A stretch of 64,000 bases of DNA from Haliea sp963974125 (GCA_963974125.1 CAXBCH010000016.1:25699-89698), one strand, 5' to 3'; positions 8,805 through 17,485 are shown, counted from the stretch's first letter. Made by a program: numbers and translations. The notes: generated from the sequence alone by a model not told the origin.

Positions 8805-9659
8805 ATGAACGACACTATGGCGGTTTTCAAAGGCGGCGTTGCGGTCATTACCGGTGCCGGCTCGGGTATCGGTGAAGGATTGGCCCGGCTCGCGGCGCAG
8901 CAGGGCATGCGCGTGGTGCTGGCCGATGTGGCGCTGGATCGTGCCGAGCAGGTGGCGGAGGAAATTCGTGCCGGTGGCGCCGAGGCCTTGGCGGTGCACA
9001 CTGATGTCTCTGAACCGGAAGCCCTGGATCGCCTCGCCGCTGTGACCCATGAATCTTTTGGCGATGTCACCCTGCTGGTCAACAATGCCGGTATTGAAAC
9101 CCTGGGCTATGTCTGGGAGCTGCCCGCGGCCCTGTGGGAAAAGACCCTCAACATTAATATTCACGGCGCCATCCACGGAGTGCGGGCGTTTGCGCCGCGC
9201 ATGCTGGAGGCGGGCAAGCGGGCCTGGATTGCCAACACGTCCTCCATCGGGGGCCTGGGCATCATGCCCATCCAGACGTCCTACGTGCTCAGCAAGCACG
9301 CTATTCTTTCCTTCAGTGAGTGCCTTTATCTGGAGATGCAGGTGAAGAAGGCACCCATCCATGTCTCGGCCATCCTGCCGGGGCCTGTGGCGACGCGTAT
9401 CTTTGATGATTCCACCACCGGGGCAGATCCTGTGAATGCCCGGCACCGTGAGATCATGCGCAGCATGCTCAAGTCGGAGGGCATGAGCGGCTACGCCGCG
9501 GCCGAGCTGATCCTGCCGCAGATCGCCGCGGGCAAGTTCTGGGTTTCAACCCACCCGGAAACCACTCAGGAGTTTGCCAACAACCGGGCCCGGCACCTGT
9601 CGGCACTCGCTGACCCGGCGCTGCCTCCCGAGGTGCTGATGGGGCTGGGCGTCGGCTGA
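8805..9659 (+). CDS. Short-chain dehydrogenase/reductase (SDR)
   Basis: This 284-residue classical SDR has the cofactor motif GAGSGIG (residues 17-23), NNAG, the catalytic Ser in NTSSIGG and the YxxxK pair in SYVLSKH. Such enzymes interconvert hydroxyl and keto groups with NAD(P). The start is preceded by GGGGAAG. The gene lies alone, 112 bp after the TetR gene, behind an AT-rich promoter-like stretch (8750-8790), and ends in a strong hairpin terminator shared with the convergent SDR. The substrate is unknown. Confidence 0.9.
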   Translation: MNDTMAVFKGGVAVITGAGSGIGEGLARLAAQQGMRVVLADVALDRAEQVAEEIRAGGAEALAVHTDVSEPEALDRLAAVTHESFGDVTLLVNNAGIETLGYVWELPAALWEKTLNINIHGAIHGVRAFAPRMLEAGKRAWIANTSSIGGLGIMPIQTSYVLSKHAILSFSECLYLEMQVKKAPIHVSAILPGPVATRIFDDSTTGADPVNARHREIMRSMLKSEGMSGYAAAELILPQIAAGKFWVSTHPETTQEFANNRARHLSALADPALPPEVLMGLGVG

Positions 9660-9690
9660 CGCGATATCTGGATTGACGGGTGGGCAATGG

Positions 9691-9722
9691 AAAAAAGGGG
9701 CTGCAAGGAAAGCCCCTTTTTT
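9691..9722. terminator. Bidirectional rho-independent terminator
   Basis: A perfect 12-bp stem (AAAAAAGGGGCT / AGCCCCTTTTTT) closes an 8-nt loop. The A-run and T-run make it work on both strands, between two convergent SDR genes. Confidence 0.92.
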
Positions 9723-9743
9723 GCTGCGGGACGCTTGCCGCGG

Positions 9744-10598
9744 TCAGATATCAGGATGCGTGTAGGCAGGGATTTCCGCAGGCGGCAAGGCCTCTGTGCC
9801 ATCCAGGGTGAACACCGGCAACTTTTCCCGCCAGGGAAAGTGCAGGCTGTGGGCGATCAAGCCCGTACGCTGGTTCGCGGGTAGCTGGCACATGGCAAGT
9901 ACGGTTTCAGCGAGGTATTCCACCGGCTCCGTCGGGTAATCCTCGGGGGTGAAGCGATCCGCCCCCGGGGTGCTGATGGCAGTGCTGGGTGCCACCACAT
10001 TGACGGCGATGTTGTCATTCTCCAGCTCTGCGGCGAGGCCCTGGGTAAAGCGGTTCAGGGCTAGCTTGACGGCCGCGTAGACAGTGGCACCACCCAGACG
10101 TTCCCAGTCGCCCCAGGGCTGAATCGGGCGCTGGGCCGTTACCGAACCGATATTCACGATCCAGCCGCCGCCATTTTTACGCATCTCCGCTACCGCTTCC
10201 TGGCAGAGGATGAAGGGGGCGCGAAGATAATGTTGAACCGTCAGGTCGAACATATCCCGGGGCATATCTTCAACCCTGGCATAGTGGGCAATGCCGGCGT
10301 TGTTGACCAGAATGTCCAGGCGGCCCGCTGTGGCGATGGTTCGGGGTACCAGGGACTTCAGATCGTCCACTGACTCGATATCCGCGCGCAGGGCAATGGC
10401 CTTGCCCCCGGTGCTCTCGATCAGGGAAACGGTCTCCGCCAGAGTGCCGGGAAACTCCGCGGATTGGTCCACGCTGCGGGCAGTGACGACGACTATGGCG
10501 CCGGCTGAGGCCAGGCGCTGGGCAATGGCGCGGCCGATGCCGCGGCTGGCCCCGGTGATCAGGGCGACCTTGCCCTGTAATGGGGTGGGTGCTGTCAT
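9744..10598 (-). CDS. Short-chain dehydrogenase/reductase (SDR)
   Basis: A 284-residue SDR with GASRGIG (residues 16-22), NNAG, a catalytic Ser in NIGSVTA and YxxxK in VYAAVKLAL. The C-terminal tail (about 50 residues, including a PWREKLPVF segment) is longer than usual and may shape substrate binding. The ATG at 10598 follows AAAGGAGAG by 4 nt; an upstream in-frame ATG (10616) overlaps the preceding stop and is less likely. It is the last gene of a three-gene minus-strand operon after the Dabb protein, 14 nt downstream of it. Confidence 0.9.
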   Translation of the reverse strand: MTAPTPLQGKVALITGASRGIGRAIAQRLASAGAIVVVTARSVDQSAEFPGTLAETVSLIESTGGKAIALRADIESVDDLKSLVPRTIATAGRLDILVNNAGIAHYARVEDMPRDMFDLTVQHYLRAPFILCQEAVAEMRKNGGGWIVNIGSVTAQRPIQPWGDWERLGGATVYAAVKLALNRFTQGLAAELENDNIAVNVVAPSTAISTPGADRFTPEDYPTEPVEYLAETVLAMCQLPANQRTGLIAHSLHFPWREKLPVFTLDGTEALPPAEIPAYTHPDI

Positions 10599-10612
10599 GG
10601 TACTCTCCTTTC

Positions 10613-11245
10613 TCATTCAGTGCGTACGATGATGCTGCTCTGCAATGGACAGAATACGTGACACAGGCCCGTGTCCACGATCCAGGCGTCTGGAAACTCG
10701 GGATCGAAACGTCGGTCCACCCAGCCCCAGTGGTAGGGGTGCAGTAGGTATTCCCCCATCAAGCCGTCTATGGAGGCGTATTCCTGCTGCCACACATGAG
10801 TCCAGCGCGATCCCGGCGTGGTCACCCGGGCCAGGCGCCAGTTGCGGATCGCCGCCATGTAGCGGGGCATACCCAGCAGTTCCTGCTCGAAGGCCTCGAC
10901 GTCAGTGGCGTGAACTCCCTTGCGCACGTGGAGCAGCAGGGTGCGCCAGATGCCCTGGCGCAGACCGGGATCTCGCTGGCCGCTGTCCACGGTGTAATAG
11001 CAGACGGCGTCGGCGCTGGCGAAGCCGGGCAGGCTGCTGAAGTCCATTGCGGGTTGTTCGGTGTTGGCATTCCACTTCAGGTCGACAGTGAATTGCCCGC
11101 CTCCCCAGCAGCCTTCCAGGTTGCGGCCGCAGTACCAGTCGGCAAGACTTCCGGCTGCGCTTAGCTGGCTGCGCAGAGTGCTCTCGGCGGCTTCGAGGTC
11201 GGCCCCCTCCTGCAAGAATAGTTGTACGGTTTCAAGGGTGCTCAT
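10613..11245 (-). CDS. Dabb (dimeric alpha-beta barrel) protein, apparently tandem
   Basis: A 210-residue protein. The C-terminal half (about 100-200) has the Dabb pattern: a hydrophobic beta strand (TLLLHVRKG), a helix with ELLGMPRYMAAIRNW, then WTHVWQQEYASIDGLMGEYLLHPYHW. The N-terminal half (ETVQLFLQEGADLEAAE...) looks like a diverged first copy of the same fold, giving a pseudo-dimer. Dabb proteins include small-molecule cyclases and decarboxylases as well as stress proteins. The start follows GGAGG by 5 nt and overlaps the upstream gene's stop (ATGA), so translation is coupled. A role on a polyketide- or phenol-like intermediate is possible but unproven. Confidence 0.78.
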   Translation of the reverse strand: MSTLETVQLFLQEGADLEAAESTLRSQLSAAGSLADWYCGRNLEGCWGGGQFTVDLKWNANTEQPAMDFSSLPGFASADAVCYYTVDSGQRDPGLRQGIWRTLLLHVRKGVHATDVEAFEQELLGMPRYMAAIRNWRLARVTTPGSRWTHVWQQEYASIDGLMGEYLLHPYHWGWVDRRFDPEFPDAWIVDTGLCHVFCPLQSSIIVRTE

Positions 11246-11586
11246 ATGTCCTCCAGAGGCTTGGGGAGCGGTTGACCGGCATCGCCCAGCACATGGCGCC
11301 GCCGCTGCAGGCAGAGTTTGTCGACCGCCCCCCAGAAAGCAGTAACCTCCGGGCCGGCGGTGCCCCGCATGGTGTAATAGCCGTAAATATCCGTCACTTC
11401 CCACAACAGCCACAGCGTATTGTGCTGATTATCGAGTTGAACCGGTGGAGACACCCAGCGCTGGGCGAGGGTGAGTGTATGGCGGGCAGGCAGCCCCGGC
11501 AGGTACCCGTTTTCCAGCAGCTGCAGTACGGTATGAATGTCATCGGGCTGCAGGACAATCTCGTCCAGAATGTGTACCTCGCTCAC
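11242..11586 (-). CDS. Hypothetical protein, possibly a small ferredoxin-like barrel
   Basis: A 114-residue protein with no family I recognise. The GTG at 11586 is chosen because GGAGG lies 5 nt upstream; the frame continues to 11652 without a better site. It has an alternating strand/helix pattern and a segment reading NTLWLLWEVTDIYGYYTMRG. Its length and its 4-nt overlap with the Dabb gene suggest that it too is an alpha-beta barrel partner, but this is speculation. It is the first gene of the minus-strand operon hypothetical-Dabb-SDR and is divergent from the VOC gene. Confidence 0.7.
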   Translation of the reverse strand: MSEVHILDEIVLQPDDIHTVLQLLENGYLPGLPARHTLTLAQRWVSPPVQLDNQHNTLWLLWEVTDIYGYYTMRGTAGPEVTAFWGAVDKLCLQRRRHVLGDAGQPLPKPLEDI

Positions 11587-11705
11587 AGTAACCTCCAGCA
11601 GCAGCGGTTGATAATAGTTTTCATACTTGTGTTCTCGACAGTGTGGATGCAATTATCTTACTATTAAAATAATACAATGTTAAACACCTCTTCAGGAGAA
11701 CAATA

Positions 11706-12116
11706 ATGGCAGACAGCAAACCCCGCTCGCTTTTTACCAAACTCATCGTCGACGACGAAGAAAAGATGGCCGAGTACTACAGCGAAGTCTATGGTCTGCA
11801 AGTGGTAGTGAGAGTTGCCGGCGACGGTGACGGCCTTGGTGAACCGTTCCGCGAGGTGATTCTCGGCACCAGTGCCAGCATGGAAGGAGAGACTCTGGTG
11901 ATGTTCAGGTTCACCGCTCGTTGCAAGCCCCGTGACCAGCAGGTCATTCTTGGCTTTGTAACCGATGATATCGAGGCCCTGAGGGAGCGAATCGTCGTCA
12001 ATGGTGGTGCGCTGGTAGGTGAACTCAAGGATATGCCGGAGCACGGAGTTCGGGTACAGTTTGCCACCGACCCCGAGGGCGCGCTGACCGAGAATGTGCA
12101 GTTGCTGGCGGGCTGA
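11706..12116 (+). CDS. VOC (glyoxalase/dioxygenase fold) family protein
   Basis: A 136-residue protein with the beta-alpha-beta-beta-beta repeat of the vicinal oxygen chelate superfamily. It starts with TKLIVDDEEKMAEYYSEVYG and ends with the typical FATDPEGALTENVQL strand. Metal ligands are not obvious, so it may bind rather than transform a substrate. An AGGAGAA ribosome-binding site precedes the ATG. The AT-rich stretch 11625-11690 upstream is a likely divergent promoter shared with the minus-strand operon. An MFS transporter follows 29 nt later, which would fit a binding or resistance role. Confidence 0.82.
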   Translation: MADSKPRSLFTKLIVDDEEKMAEYYSEVYGLQVVVRVAGDGDGLGEPFREVILGTSASMEGETLVMFRFTARCKPRDQQVILGFVTDDIEALRERIVVNGGALVGELKDMPEHGVRVQFATDPEGALTENVQLLAG

Positions 12117-12145
12117 GCTAGAAGATTGGCGTATCGTACGCCGGC

Positions 12146-13330
12146 ATGACACAGAACGCGGCCCTCACGCCTGGCACTGCCGCCTATCGTCGCGCCAACC
12201 TGGCCCTGTTCCTCGGTGGCTGGGCGACTTTTGCTCTACTCTACGGTCCCCAGCCGCTGCTGCCACTTTTTGCCGGCGAGTTTGAAGTTTCCGCTGCCTC
12301 CGCCAGCTTGCTGGTGTCGATGGCCACCGCCACCCTGGCTCTGACACTGATCCCCGCCAGCCTGCTGGCAGACCGCTACGGCCGCTCGCGGATGATGAAG
12401 GGCTCCCTTGTTCTCGCTGTGCTGTGCGCATTGCTGCTGCCGCTGGCGGAGACCTTTCTGCAGCTGGTGGTGCTTCGTGGTCTGGCGGGGATCGCAACGG
12501 CGGGCCTTCCGGCCGCCGCTATGGCATGGTTGGGAGACGAAATGTCTCCCATTGCTCGTGGCCGGGCAATGGGTCTCTATATCGCCGGGAATGCCCTGGG
12601 AGGTATGTCCGGTCGCTTCCTGGCCGCGCTGGTGGCTGACCTGGCCAGCTGGCAGGTGGCCTTCATGTTTCTGGGTTTGCTGGGTCTGGGCGCAGCGATG
12701 GCCTTTTGGTATTTGCTCCCCCCTGCGCTGCTCTTCACGCCGCGCTCTTTGCGTCCTCGGGCCCTGTTGCGGGATACGATGCTATTGTTGCGCGATCCGG
12801 GGCTGCCCTGGCTATTCCTGGTGGCGTTTCTATTGATGGGTGCCTTCGTCTCCTTCTACAACTATCTGGGGTTTCGGTTATCACTTGCCCCCTTCGAGCT
12901 TGGGCAAACCGCAATCGGAGCGCTCTTTTTGCTTTATGCCCTTGGCACCTGGTCTTCGGCCGCGTCGGGGCGTTTGGTTGACCGGCATGGGCCCTGGCGC
13001 GTAACGCTGGCGATGGCCGGGATGATGGGTGCGGGGCTGCTCTTCAGCCTGACGGTCAATCTGTCGGTTCTGATTGCGGGTGTGGCCTTGTTCACCTTCG
13101 GTTTCTTCGGTGTGCACGCCACCGCCAGTGGCTGGGTGGGTGCCCGGTCACAATCACGCCGGGCGTTGGCCTCTGCCTTGTATCTGACCAGCTATTACCT
13201 GGGGGGCAGTATCCCGCCGCTGGTGGCCGGCATTGTCTGGGATCGTGGTCAATGGCCGGCGATGGTGCTGCTGCTGACAGTGTTGTTGCTTTTTCTTCTG
13301 GGAGTAGTGCTCAGGTTGAGGCATCGGTAA
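12146..13330 (+). CDS. MFS transporter, drug/metabolite efflux type
   Basis: A 394-residue integral membrane protein with 12 predicted hydrophobic segments. The MFS loop 2-3 motif (LLADRYGRSRMM, about residues 74-85) and a corresponding mid-protein copy (GRLVDRHGPWRV) are present. The fold and length match the YnfM/Bcr-like proton-driven antiporters. It follows the VOC gene by 29 nt, so the pair may be cotranscribed. It probably exports a toxic intermediate or imports a substrate across the inner membrane; direction cannot be read from sequence. Confidence 0.88.
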   Translation: MTQNAALTPGTAAYRRANLALFLGGWATFALLYGPQPLLPLFAGEFEVSAASASLLVSMATATLALTLIPASLLADRYGRSRMMKGSLVLAVLCALLLPLAETFLQLVVLRGLAGIATAGLPAAAMAWLGDEMSPIARGRAMGLYIAGNALGGMSGRFLAALVADLASWQVAFMFLGLLGLGAAMAFWYLLPPALLFTPRSLRPRALLRDTMLLLRDPGLPWLFLVAFLLMGAFVSFYNYLGFRLSLAPFELGQTAIGALFLLYALGTWSSAASGRLVDRHGPWRVTLAMAGMMGAGLLFSLTVNLSVLIAGVALFTFGFFGVHATASGWVGARSQSRRALASALYLTSYYLGGSIPPLVAGIVWDRGQWPAMVLLLTVLLLFLLGVVLRLRHR

Positions 13331-13428
13331 TTACAGCCGGCAAGTACCTGCAGTCGACAATCCCCGCGAGGAAACTGCCGCCAGTGCTCGGGAGCAATCG
13401 CACCGATCAAGCACTGTGACTCCCGGAT

Positions 13429-13857
13429 TCAGGATCCGCGTTGCCACACCAGCACGGCCCTGCTGCCCTGCTCATTCACGGCCGCGGACAGAGTCAGTCG
13501 CTCGCCCTCCAGCTGGTAGTGGCGGGGGAACTCGCTGCCGGCCCAGCCCAGCACCGAGGCGCCGCGGAGGTGGTGGGTGATGATGGCCTTTTTGCTGTCC
13601 ACAGTGTAGCGGCCGAAATAGCTGCTGTAGCAGGCATAGGACACGGCGAGATCGGCGCTCAAGCCGGGGGGCAGTTGCTCCGGCGCCGGCGGCTTCGCCC
13701 CGGGTTGCATGAGATGCACGGACATGTGGCCACCCGGGCTATAGAAGAGCAGGCCTTCGGGTTGCTCGCCCATGGGGTGTACGACGCTGCCGTCGGATTG
13801 CTGCAGCTCATAGGCGTGCAACAGCCAGCAGCCCTGTAGCGGTTCCTCTGCAGTCAC
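13429..13857 (-). CDS. Lipocalin-like domain protein
   Basis: A 142-residue protein starting with the pattern LQGCWLLHAYELQQSDG, followed by strands GLLFYSPGGHMSVHLM, YFGRYTVD and YQLEGERLTLS. This layout matches the bacterial lipocalin-like (Lipocalin_5) family, a small beta-barrel that holds hydrophobic ligands and often sits in polyketide or aromatic clusters. The GTG at 13857 is preferred because GGGAGG lies 9 nt upstream; another GTG at 13887 lacks a good site. There is no signal peptide. It is the last gene of the minus-strand operon sulfotransferase-EthD-lipocalin. Confidence 0.78.
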   Translation of the reverse strand: MTAEEPLQGCWLLHAYELQQSDGSVVHPMGEQPEGLLFYSPGGHMSVHLMQPGAKPPAPEQLPPGLSADLAVSYACYSSYFGRYTVDSKKAIITHHLRGASVLGWAGSEFPRHYQLEGERLTLSAAVNEQGSRAVLVWQRGS

Positions 13858-13917
13858 GTTTGCCTGCCTCCCTGTGGATGTAACCACGGCCTGCGCAGGA
13901 CGGCGCGGACCGTGTGT

Positions 13918-14274
13918 TCAGTTGCAGTCCGAGATGTGCTCATCGACTACGAACATGCGGGTGTGCGAGCGGTCCAGGAAGTTTTCCTCGTCCTCGGCAA
14001 TGCGCCCACCGATGTCCGGTTGCGCACTCAGTGCCATGGCGGCGTCGTAGGCGGCCTGGTCGGCAAACCAGATTTCAGTGATGACGTCGAAGTCCCGTTC
14101 CGCAGCAGCCTCGTTGATAAAGGCGCCCTCGGGACGAATGAAGTTGCGCCGATAGCCGCAGACCTGCGGCAGCAGGCTGCGGATCAACGGCACGTGACGG
14201 CTTTCATAGTAGTCGATGAAGGCCTCGCGAGAGAGGCCTGGCTTGCACTTCAGCAGGGCGATCGATTTATACAC
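13918..14274 (-). CDS. EthD domain protein
   Basis: A 118-residue protein. The pattern SIALLKCKPGLSREAFIDYY followed by ESRHVPL is the classic EthD start (strand, helix, catalytic-region ExxH), and FDVITEIWFAD is the third strand. EthD proteins form dimeric alpha-beta barrels and accompany oxygenases in ether and aromatic degradation. The GTG start has AAGGAAA upstream. The gene follows the sulfotransferase by 59 nt and precedes the lipocalin-like gene. A homologous, longer copy lies at 16673-17335. Confidence 0.85.
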   Translation of the reverse strand: MYKSIALLKCKPGLSREAFIDYYESRHVPLIRSLLPQVCGYRRNFIRPEGAFINEAAAERDFDVITEIWFADQAAYDAAMALSAQPDIGGRIAEDEENFLDRSHTRMFVVDEHISDCN

Positions 14275-14333
14275 AGGGTTTCCTTGTTTGCAGGATATCT
14301 GGATTGGTGTGATGGGCCAGAGAATGCTCGTAC

Positions 14334-15587
14334 TCAACTGTGCTCCGCGCGTATCGGGAACTGTTCGAAATAGAAACTGAAACGTTCCCGCAGCGCCGCC
14401 GGATCGACCCCGAAGTCGCCCTTCAGGTCGTAGACCATCTTGCCCTCCTTGCCGCGGGGGTGCGCGTCGACGAAAGCCTGCATCTGCGCCCGGGCAGTTG
14501 CCGTCAGTTCCACGCCCGCAGTCGCGTAGATCTGTTCCACCGTGGCCATGTCGTCCGCCATGAATTCGTGGAACAGTATGTCGATGCTCTGTTGTGCCGG
14601 AAAACACTGCCGGTCGCGTACGCAGGCGCGCAGCAGGTGCTCCACGCGATCACTCCAGTACTCGACAATGGCCCGGGTATCAATGCGCTTGCGGCTCATG
14701 CGGTAGCCATAGGCGAGCATGGTCACCGCGGACTGGATGACCGCCACCGGGTCGCGGTGGGTGATAACACAGGTGGCATCCGGGAACACGGTCCGCAGTA
14801 CCGGCAACTGCTCCAGGTGCTGCGGGCACTTCAGCACCCAGCGGTCCGGTCCCCGACCCGACTGCAGCAGTTTGAGAACATCGCGCATGTACTGGTAGTG
14901 GGGTGTCTGGTCGTGCTGGTAGTAGTGGTCGCGCCAGCGCGGGCTGGGGGCGAGCCACTCGAAGTTGTAGGACGCAAAGTCCGGCCCCATCAGTTCCAGC
15001 TCTTCGTGGATGTGATCCGGATGCATCGGGTGCATCGCCGCCAGCAGCGGGGTGACCCGCTGCATGCCCTGCCACGCTTCCTCGCAGCGCTGGTAGCGCG
15101 GATCCACGCCATCGGGCGCCAGCATTTCGCCGGGCAGGGGCACCGGCTCGTAGGATTCCCACAGCGGCAGGGACCGGAACCGGGTGTCGGCGGCCAGCAG
15201 GTTGAGCAGGTGGGTGGTGCCGGAGCGGGGCAGGCCGGCGACGATGAGGGGTTGGCGGATTTCCTGCTCGAGAATGCCGGGATGGCGCTGCCACTGGTCC
15301 TGAATCAACAGGCGATTGCTGGCATAGCGGACCAGGTAGCCAAACAGGTTGGCACGCTGGCTGCCGGTCATGTCCGGGTCATTCCCCCACTCGTCCAACA
15401 GCAGTCGCAGACGTTCACGAAAGTCTTCCGACCCGAAATCCGTCAGCCCGGTGCGCTCACGGGCGGCGGCCAGCACTGCCGCCTCGCTGAAATCGATTTG
15501 CTGCTGTTCCCCGTAGGCCATTGCGGCACGCTGGACATCTGTCAGCCGGGGATGGGCGAGGTCGTCAATACGGATGGCGTTGGACAT
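14334..15587 (-). CDS. Sulfotransferase family protein (Sulfotransfer_3)
   Basis: A 417-residue protein with the PAPS-binding P-loop LPRSGTT (residues 119-125) and the 3'-phosphate site in VITHRDPVAVIQS (about 275-287). A long N-terminal helical region of about 110 residues is typical of this bacterial Sulfotransfer_3 group. The family transfers sulfate from PAPS to hydroxyls of small molecules, but the acceptor of this subgroup is unknown and no PAPS-synthesis gene is nearby. It leads a three-gene operon with EthD and lipocalin-like genes and is divergent from an LLM oxidoreductase. A paralogue lies at 22810-24057. Confidence 0.88.
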   Translation of the reverse strand: MSNAIRIDDLAHPRLTDVQRAAMAYGEQQQIDFSEAAVLAAARERTGLTDFGSEDFRERLRLLLDEWGNDPDMTGSQRANLFGYLVRYASNRLLIQDQWQRHPGILEQEIRQPLIVAGLPRSGTTHLLNLLAADTRFRSLPLWESYEPVPLPGEMLAPDGVDPRYQRCEEAWQGMQRVTPLLAAMHPMHPDHIHEELELMGPDFASYNFEWLAPSPRWRDHYYQHDQTPHYQYMRDVLKLLQSGRGPDRWVLKCPQHLEQLPVLRTVFPDATCVITHRDPVAVIQSAVTMLAYGYRMSRKRIDTRAIVEYWSDRVEHLLRACVRDRQCFPAQQSIDILFHEFMADDMATVEQIYATAGVELTATARAQMQAFVDAHPRGKEGKMVYDLKGDFGVDPAALRERFSFYFEQFPIRAEHS

Positions 15588-15666
15588 GGGCTGCTTCAGT
15601 TCAAGTTATTGATTTCGAGCCTGCCGTTCCTGTCCGCGGACAGTGTGCAACTGGCATTGCGCTGCA

Positions 15667-15686
15667 GCTTGCAGTGTAATGCAAGC
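15667..15686. promoter_or_regulatory. 20-bp palindrome in divergent promoter region
   Basis: GCTTGCA and TGCAAGC arms flank the 6-nt spacer GTGTAA, midway between the divergent sulfotransferase and LLM genes. Size and symmetry are those of a TetR-family operator. The TetR protein at 7901-8692 is the only recognised regulator in this half of the window, but no link is shown. Confidence 0.45.
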
Positions 15687-15760
15687 GTTGAACAGATGGC
15701 AGGCTATTGCAAAGCACCCGGCCCGCGAAAGTTCCCGGCACGATTCAAGGAGTTGAACTG

Positions 15761-16630
15761 ATGAAATTCTGGCAATCCCTGGCCTGGTGCGAGCCAGAGC
15801 AACTGGTAGCGGTAGCGCAATTCGCCGAGGAGCTGGGTTTCGAAGGCGTTCTGAATGCCGACCATGCGGTTTTTCCCGAGACCGTCAACGCACCTTATCC
15901 CTATTCCGGGGACGGCAAACCGCCGATGACAGCGGATTCACCTTACCCGGATTGCTGGGTCAGCATCGCCTTCATGGCGGCGGCGACGACCCGGCTGCGC
16001 CTGTCGACATCGGTGTACGTGCTGCCGCTGCGCAATCCGTTTGAGGTCGCCAAGGCGGCCGGTTCACTGGCGATCTTCAGTGACAACCGCTTTGCGCTGG
16101 GCATTGGCGCGGGCTGGATGAAAGACGAGTTCGATATCTACGGCGTGCAATTCAGCGGCCGCGGCAAGCGCATGGACGAGATGATCGCGGTACTGCGCAA
16201 GCTGTGGCAAGGCGGCATGGTTGAGCACGAGGGGCCGCACTACACCTTCCCCCGCCTGTGCATTGAGCCGGCGCCATCGCAGCAGATACCGATCTATGTG
16301 GGTGGTGCCAACGACGCAGCGCTCAGGCGCGCCGCGTTTCGCGGTGAGGGCTGGTTGGGTGCAGGCAACGCGCCGGACGAGGTGCCCGCCATCATGGCCA
16401 GGCTGCAGCAGTATCGCCGCGAGGCGGGGCGCGAGTCAGAACCTTTCGAGACCATCGTCGGCCTTACCACCAGTCCCGACCTGGATACCTTCAAGCGGCT
16501 GCGCGAGCAGGGCATGACCGCCGGAGTCAATCTGCCTTTCTCCTTTGCCCTCGGTACCCGCTCTTCACTGGATGCCAAGAAGCGGTTTATGGAAGATTTC
16601 GCCAGGCAGTTTGTGCAGCCGCTCGGTTGA
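15761..16630 (+). CDS. LLM-class (luciferase-like) flavin/F420-dependent oxidoreductase
   Basis: A 289-residue TIM-barrel protein of the bacterial luciferase-like superfamily. Recognisable segments are AEELGFEGVLNADHAVFP near the N-terminus, TRLRLSTSVYVLPLRNP, the signature RFALGIGAGWMKDEFD, and RGKRMDEMIAVLRKLW. The ATG at 15761 follows AAGGAG by 8 nt; an upstream in-frame ATG at 15707 has no site. Members use reduced FMN or F420. No F420 genes are seen here and the cofactor cannot be assigned. It may be a monooxygenase acting beside the Baeyer-Villiger enzyme. Confidence 0.88.
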   Translation: MKFWQSLAWCEPEQLVAVAQFAEELGFEGVLNADHAVFPETVNAPYPYSGDGKPPMTADSPYPDCWVSIAFMAAATTRLRLSTSVYVLPLRNPFEVAKAAGSLAIFSDNRFALGIGAGWMKDEFDIYGVQFSGRGKRMDEMIAVLRKLWQGGMVEHEGPHYTFPRLCIEPAPSQQIPIYVGGANDAALRRAAFRGEGWLGAGNAPDEVPAIMARLQQYRREAGRESEPFETIVGLTTSPDLDTFKRLREQGMTAGVNLPFSFALGTRSSLDAKKRFMEDFARQFVQPLG

Positions 16631-16672
16631 GAGGCCTGGCTGGCCGAGTCACCCCCCCAGCGGGGTTCCTTG

Positions 16673-17335
16673 CTAGAAAGTGGCGGGGTCGTACAGCTCC
16701 TGCAGCAATTCCGGTGTGCTTTCGCAGACTTCGGTCAGCACGTTGGCCCGCAGCTCGACCGCCGCAGGCGGAGTCAGCCCGCTCAGTGCACTGCCGCCTT
16801 CCGGCAACCAGAGGCTCAGTACCGCGTCGCAGGGAAACCGGCCCTCGCCCTCGGGTGTGAAGGACTGGGCGTAGTCGACAGTGACACGGAGCAGACGGGC
16901 GTGAGCAGCCGCCAGTTCCTCGCCCCAGCTGTTCACGGCGTCACGAAACGCGCTGGTGTCTCCGCCTCCACTCAGCATCAGCATTTGCCGCCGTGTTCCC
17001 GCCGGCGCAATATCACGCGGGCGGCCCGAGAGCAGTATTTCCTCGGCGCCCGCGGGGCGAATCAGGCTCTGATCCATGAACCGGCGCTCATCCTCGTCCA
17101 GAATCTCGCGCACGCGACCACTGTGCACGCCGGCGATATCCACCCCGTCGTCGAAGAAAAATTCGGTGATGACATCAAAATCCACCTCGGGGGCGGATGA
17201 CAGCACGTGGTTGCGCACATATTTGCTGAACGGGAAATAGCGGCTGCCCAGTCGCGAATGGCCGGTTTCATAGTAGTCGCGGAAAGCCTCTCGGGTCGAG
17301 TCGGGGCGGCGAGAGAGCAGGCAGACAGATTTCAT
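16673..17335 (-). CDS. Tandem EthD-like protein
   Basis: A 220-residue protein. The first half (MKSVCLLSRRPDSTREAFRD, then YYETGHSRLG and FDVITEFFFDD) is a clear EthD domain. The second half (RRQMLMLSGGGDTSAFRDAV...) looks like a diverged second copy, giving a fused dimer. The ATG at 17335 is preceded by AAAGGAA. It is convergent with the LLM gene (42 nt apart) and divergent from phhB. It probably works with the same oxidative steps as the single-domain EthD protein at 13918-14274, as binding partner, isomerase or decarboxylase; the reaction is unknown. Confidence 0.8.
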   Translation of the reverse strand: MKSVCLLSRRPDSTREAFRDYYETGHSRLGSRYFPFSKYVRNHVLSSAPEVDFDVITEFFFDDGVDIAGVHSGRVREILDEDERRFMDQSLIRPAGAEEILLSGRPRDIAPAGTRRQMLMLSGGGDTSAFRDAVNSWGEELAAAHARLLRVTVDYAQSFTPEGEGRFPCDAVLSLWLPEGGSALSGLTPPAAVELRANVLTEVCESTPELLQELYDPATF

Positions 17336-17485
17336 GGCAATTCCTTTATTCTGGCGCGGTTTGCGGAGTGGCAACTTTTTACTTCCGGCTGCGCAGCGTT
17401 TATTGTGCCATTGGCTGGAGTCCGGCGCAGCTTTTCTGAACCGGAAAACAGCTTGTCAATGTGATCATCCACGGGAGGGACCTGT

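Noticed and set aside
14340..15761. 473-residue plus-strand frame opposite the sulfotransferase
   Set aside because: The minus strand has the P-loop and 3'-phosphate motifs of a sulfotransferase. The plus translation shows low-complexity V/G/H/Q composition.
15761..16630. F420-dependent metabolism
   Set aside because: The LLM fold also uses FMN, and no F420 biosynthesis gene is in the window, so the cofactor is left open.
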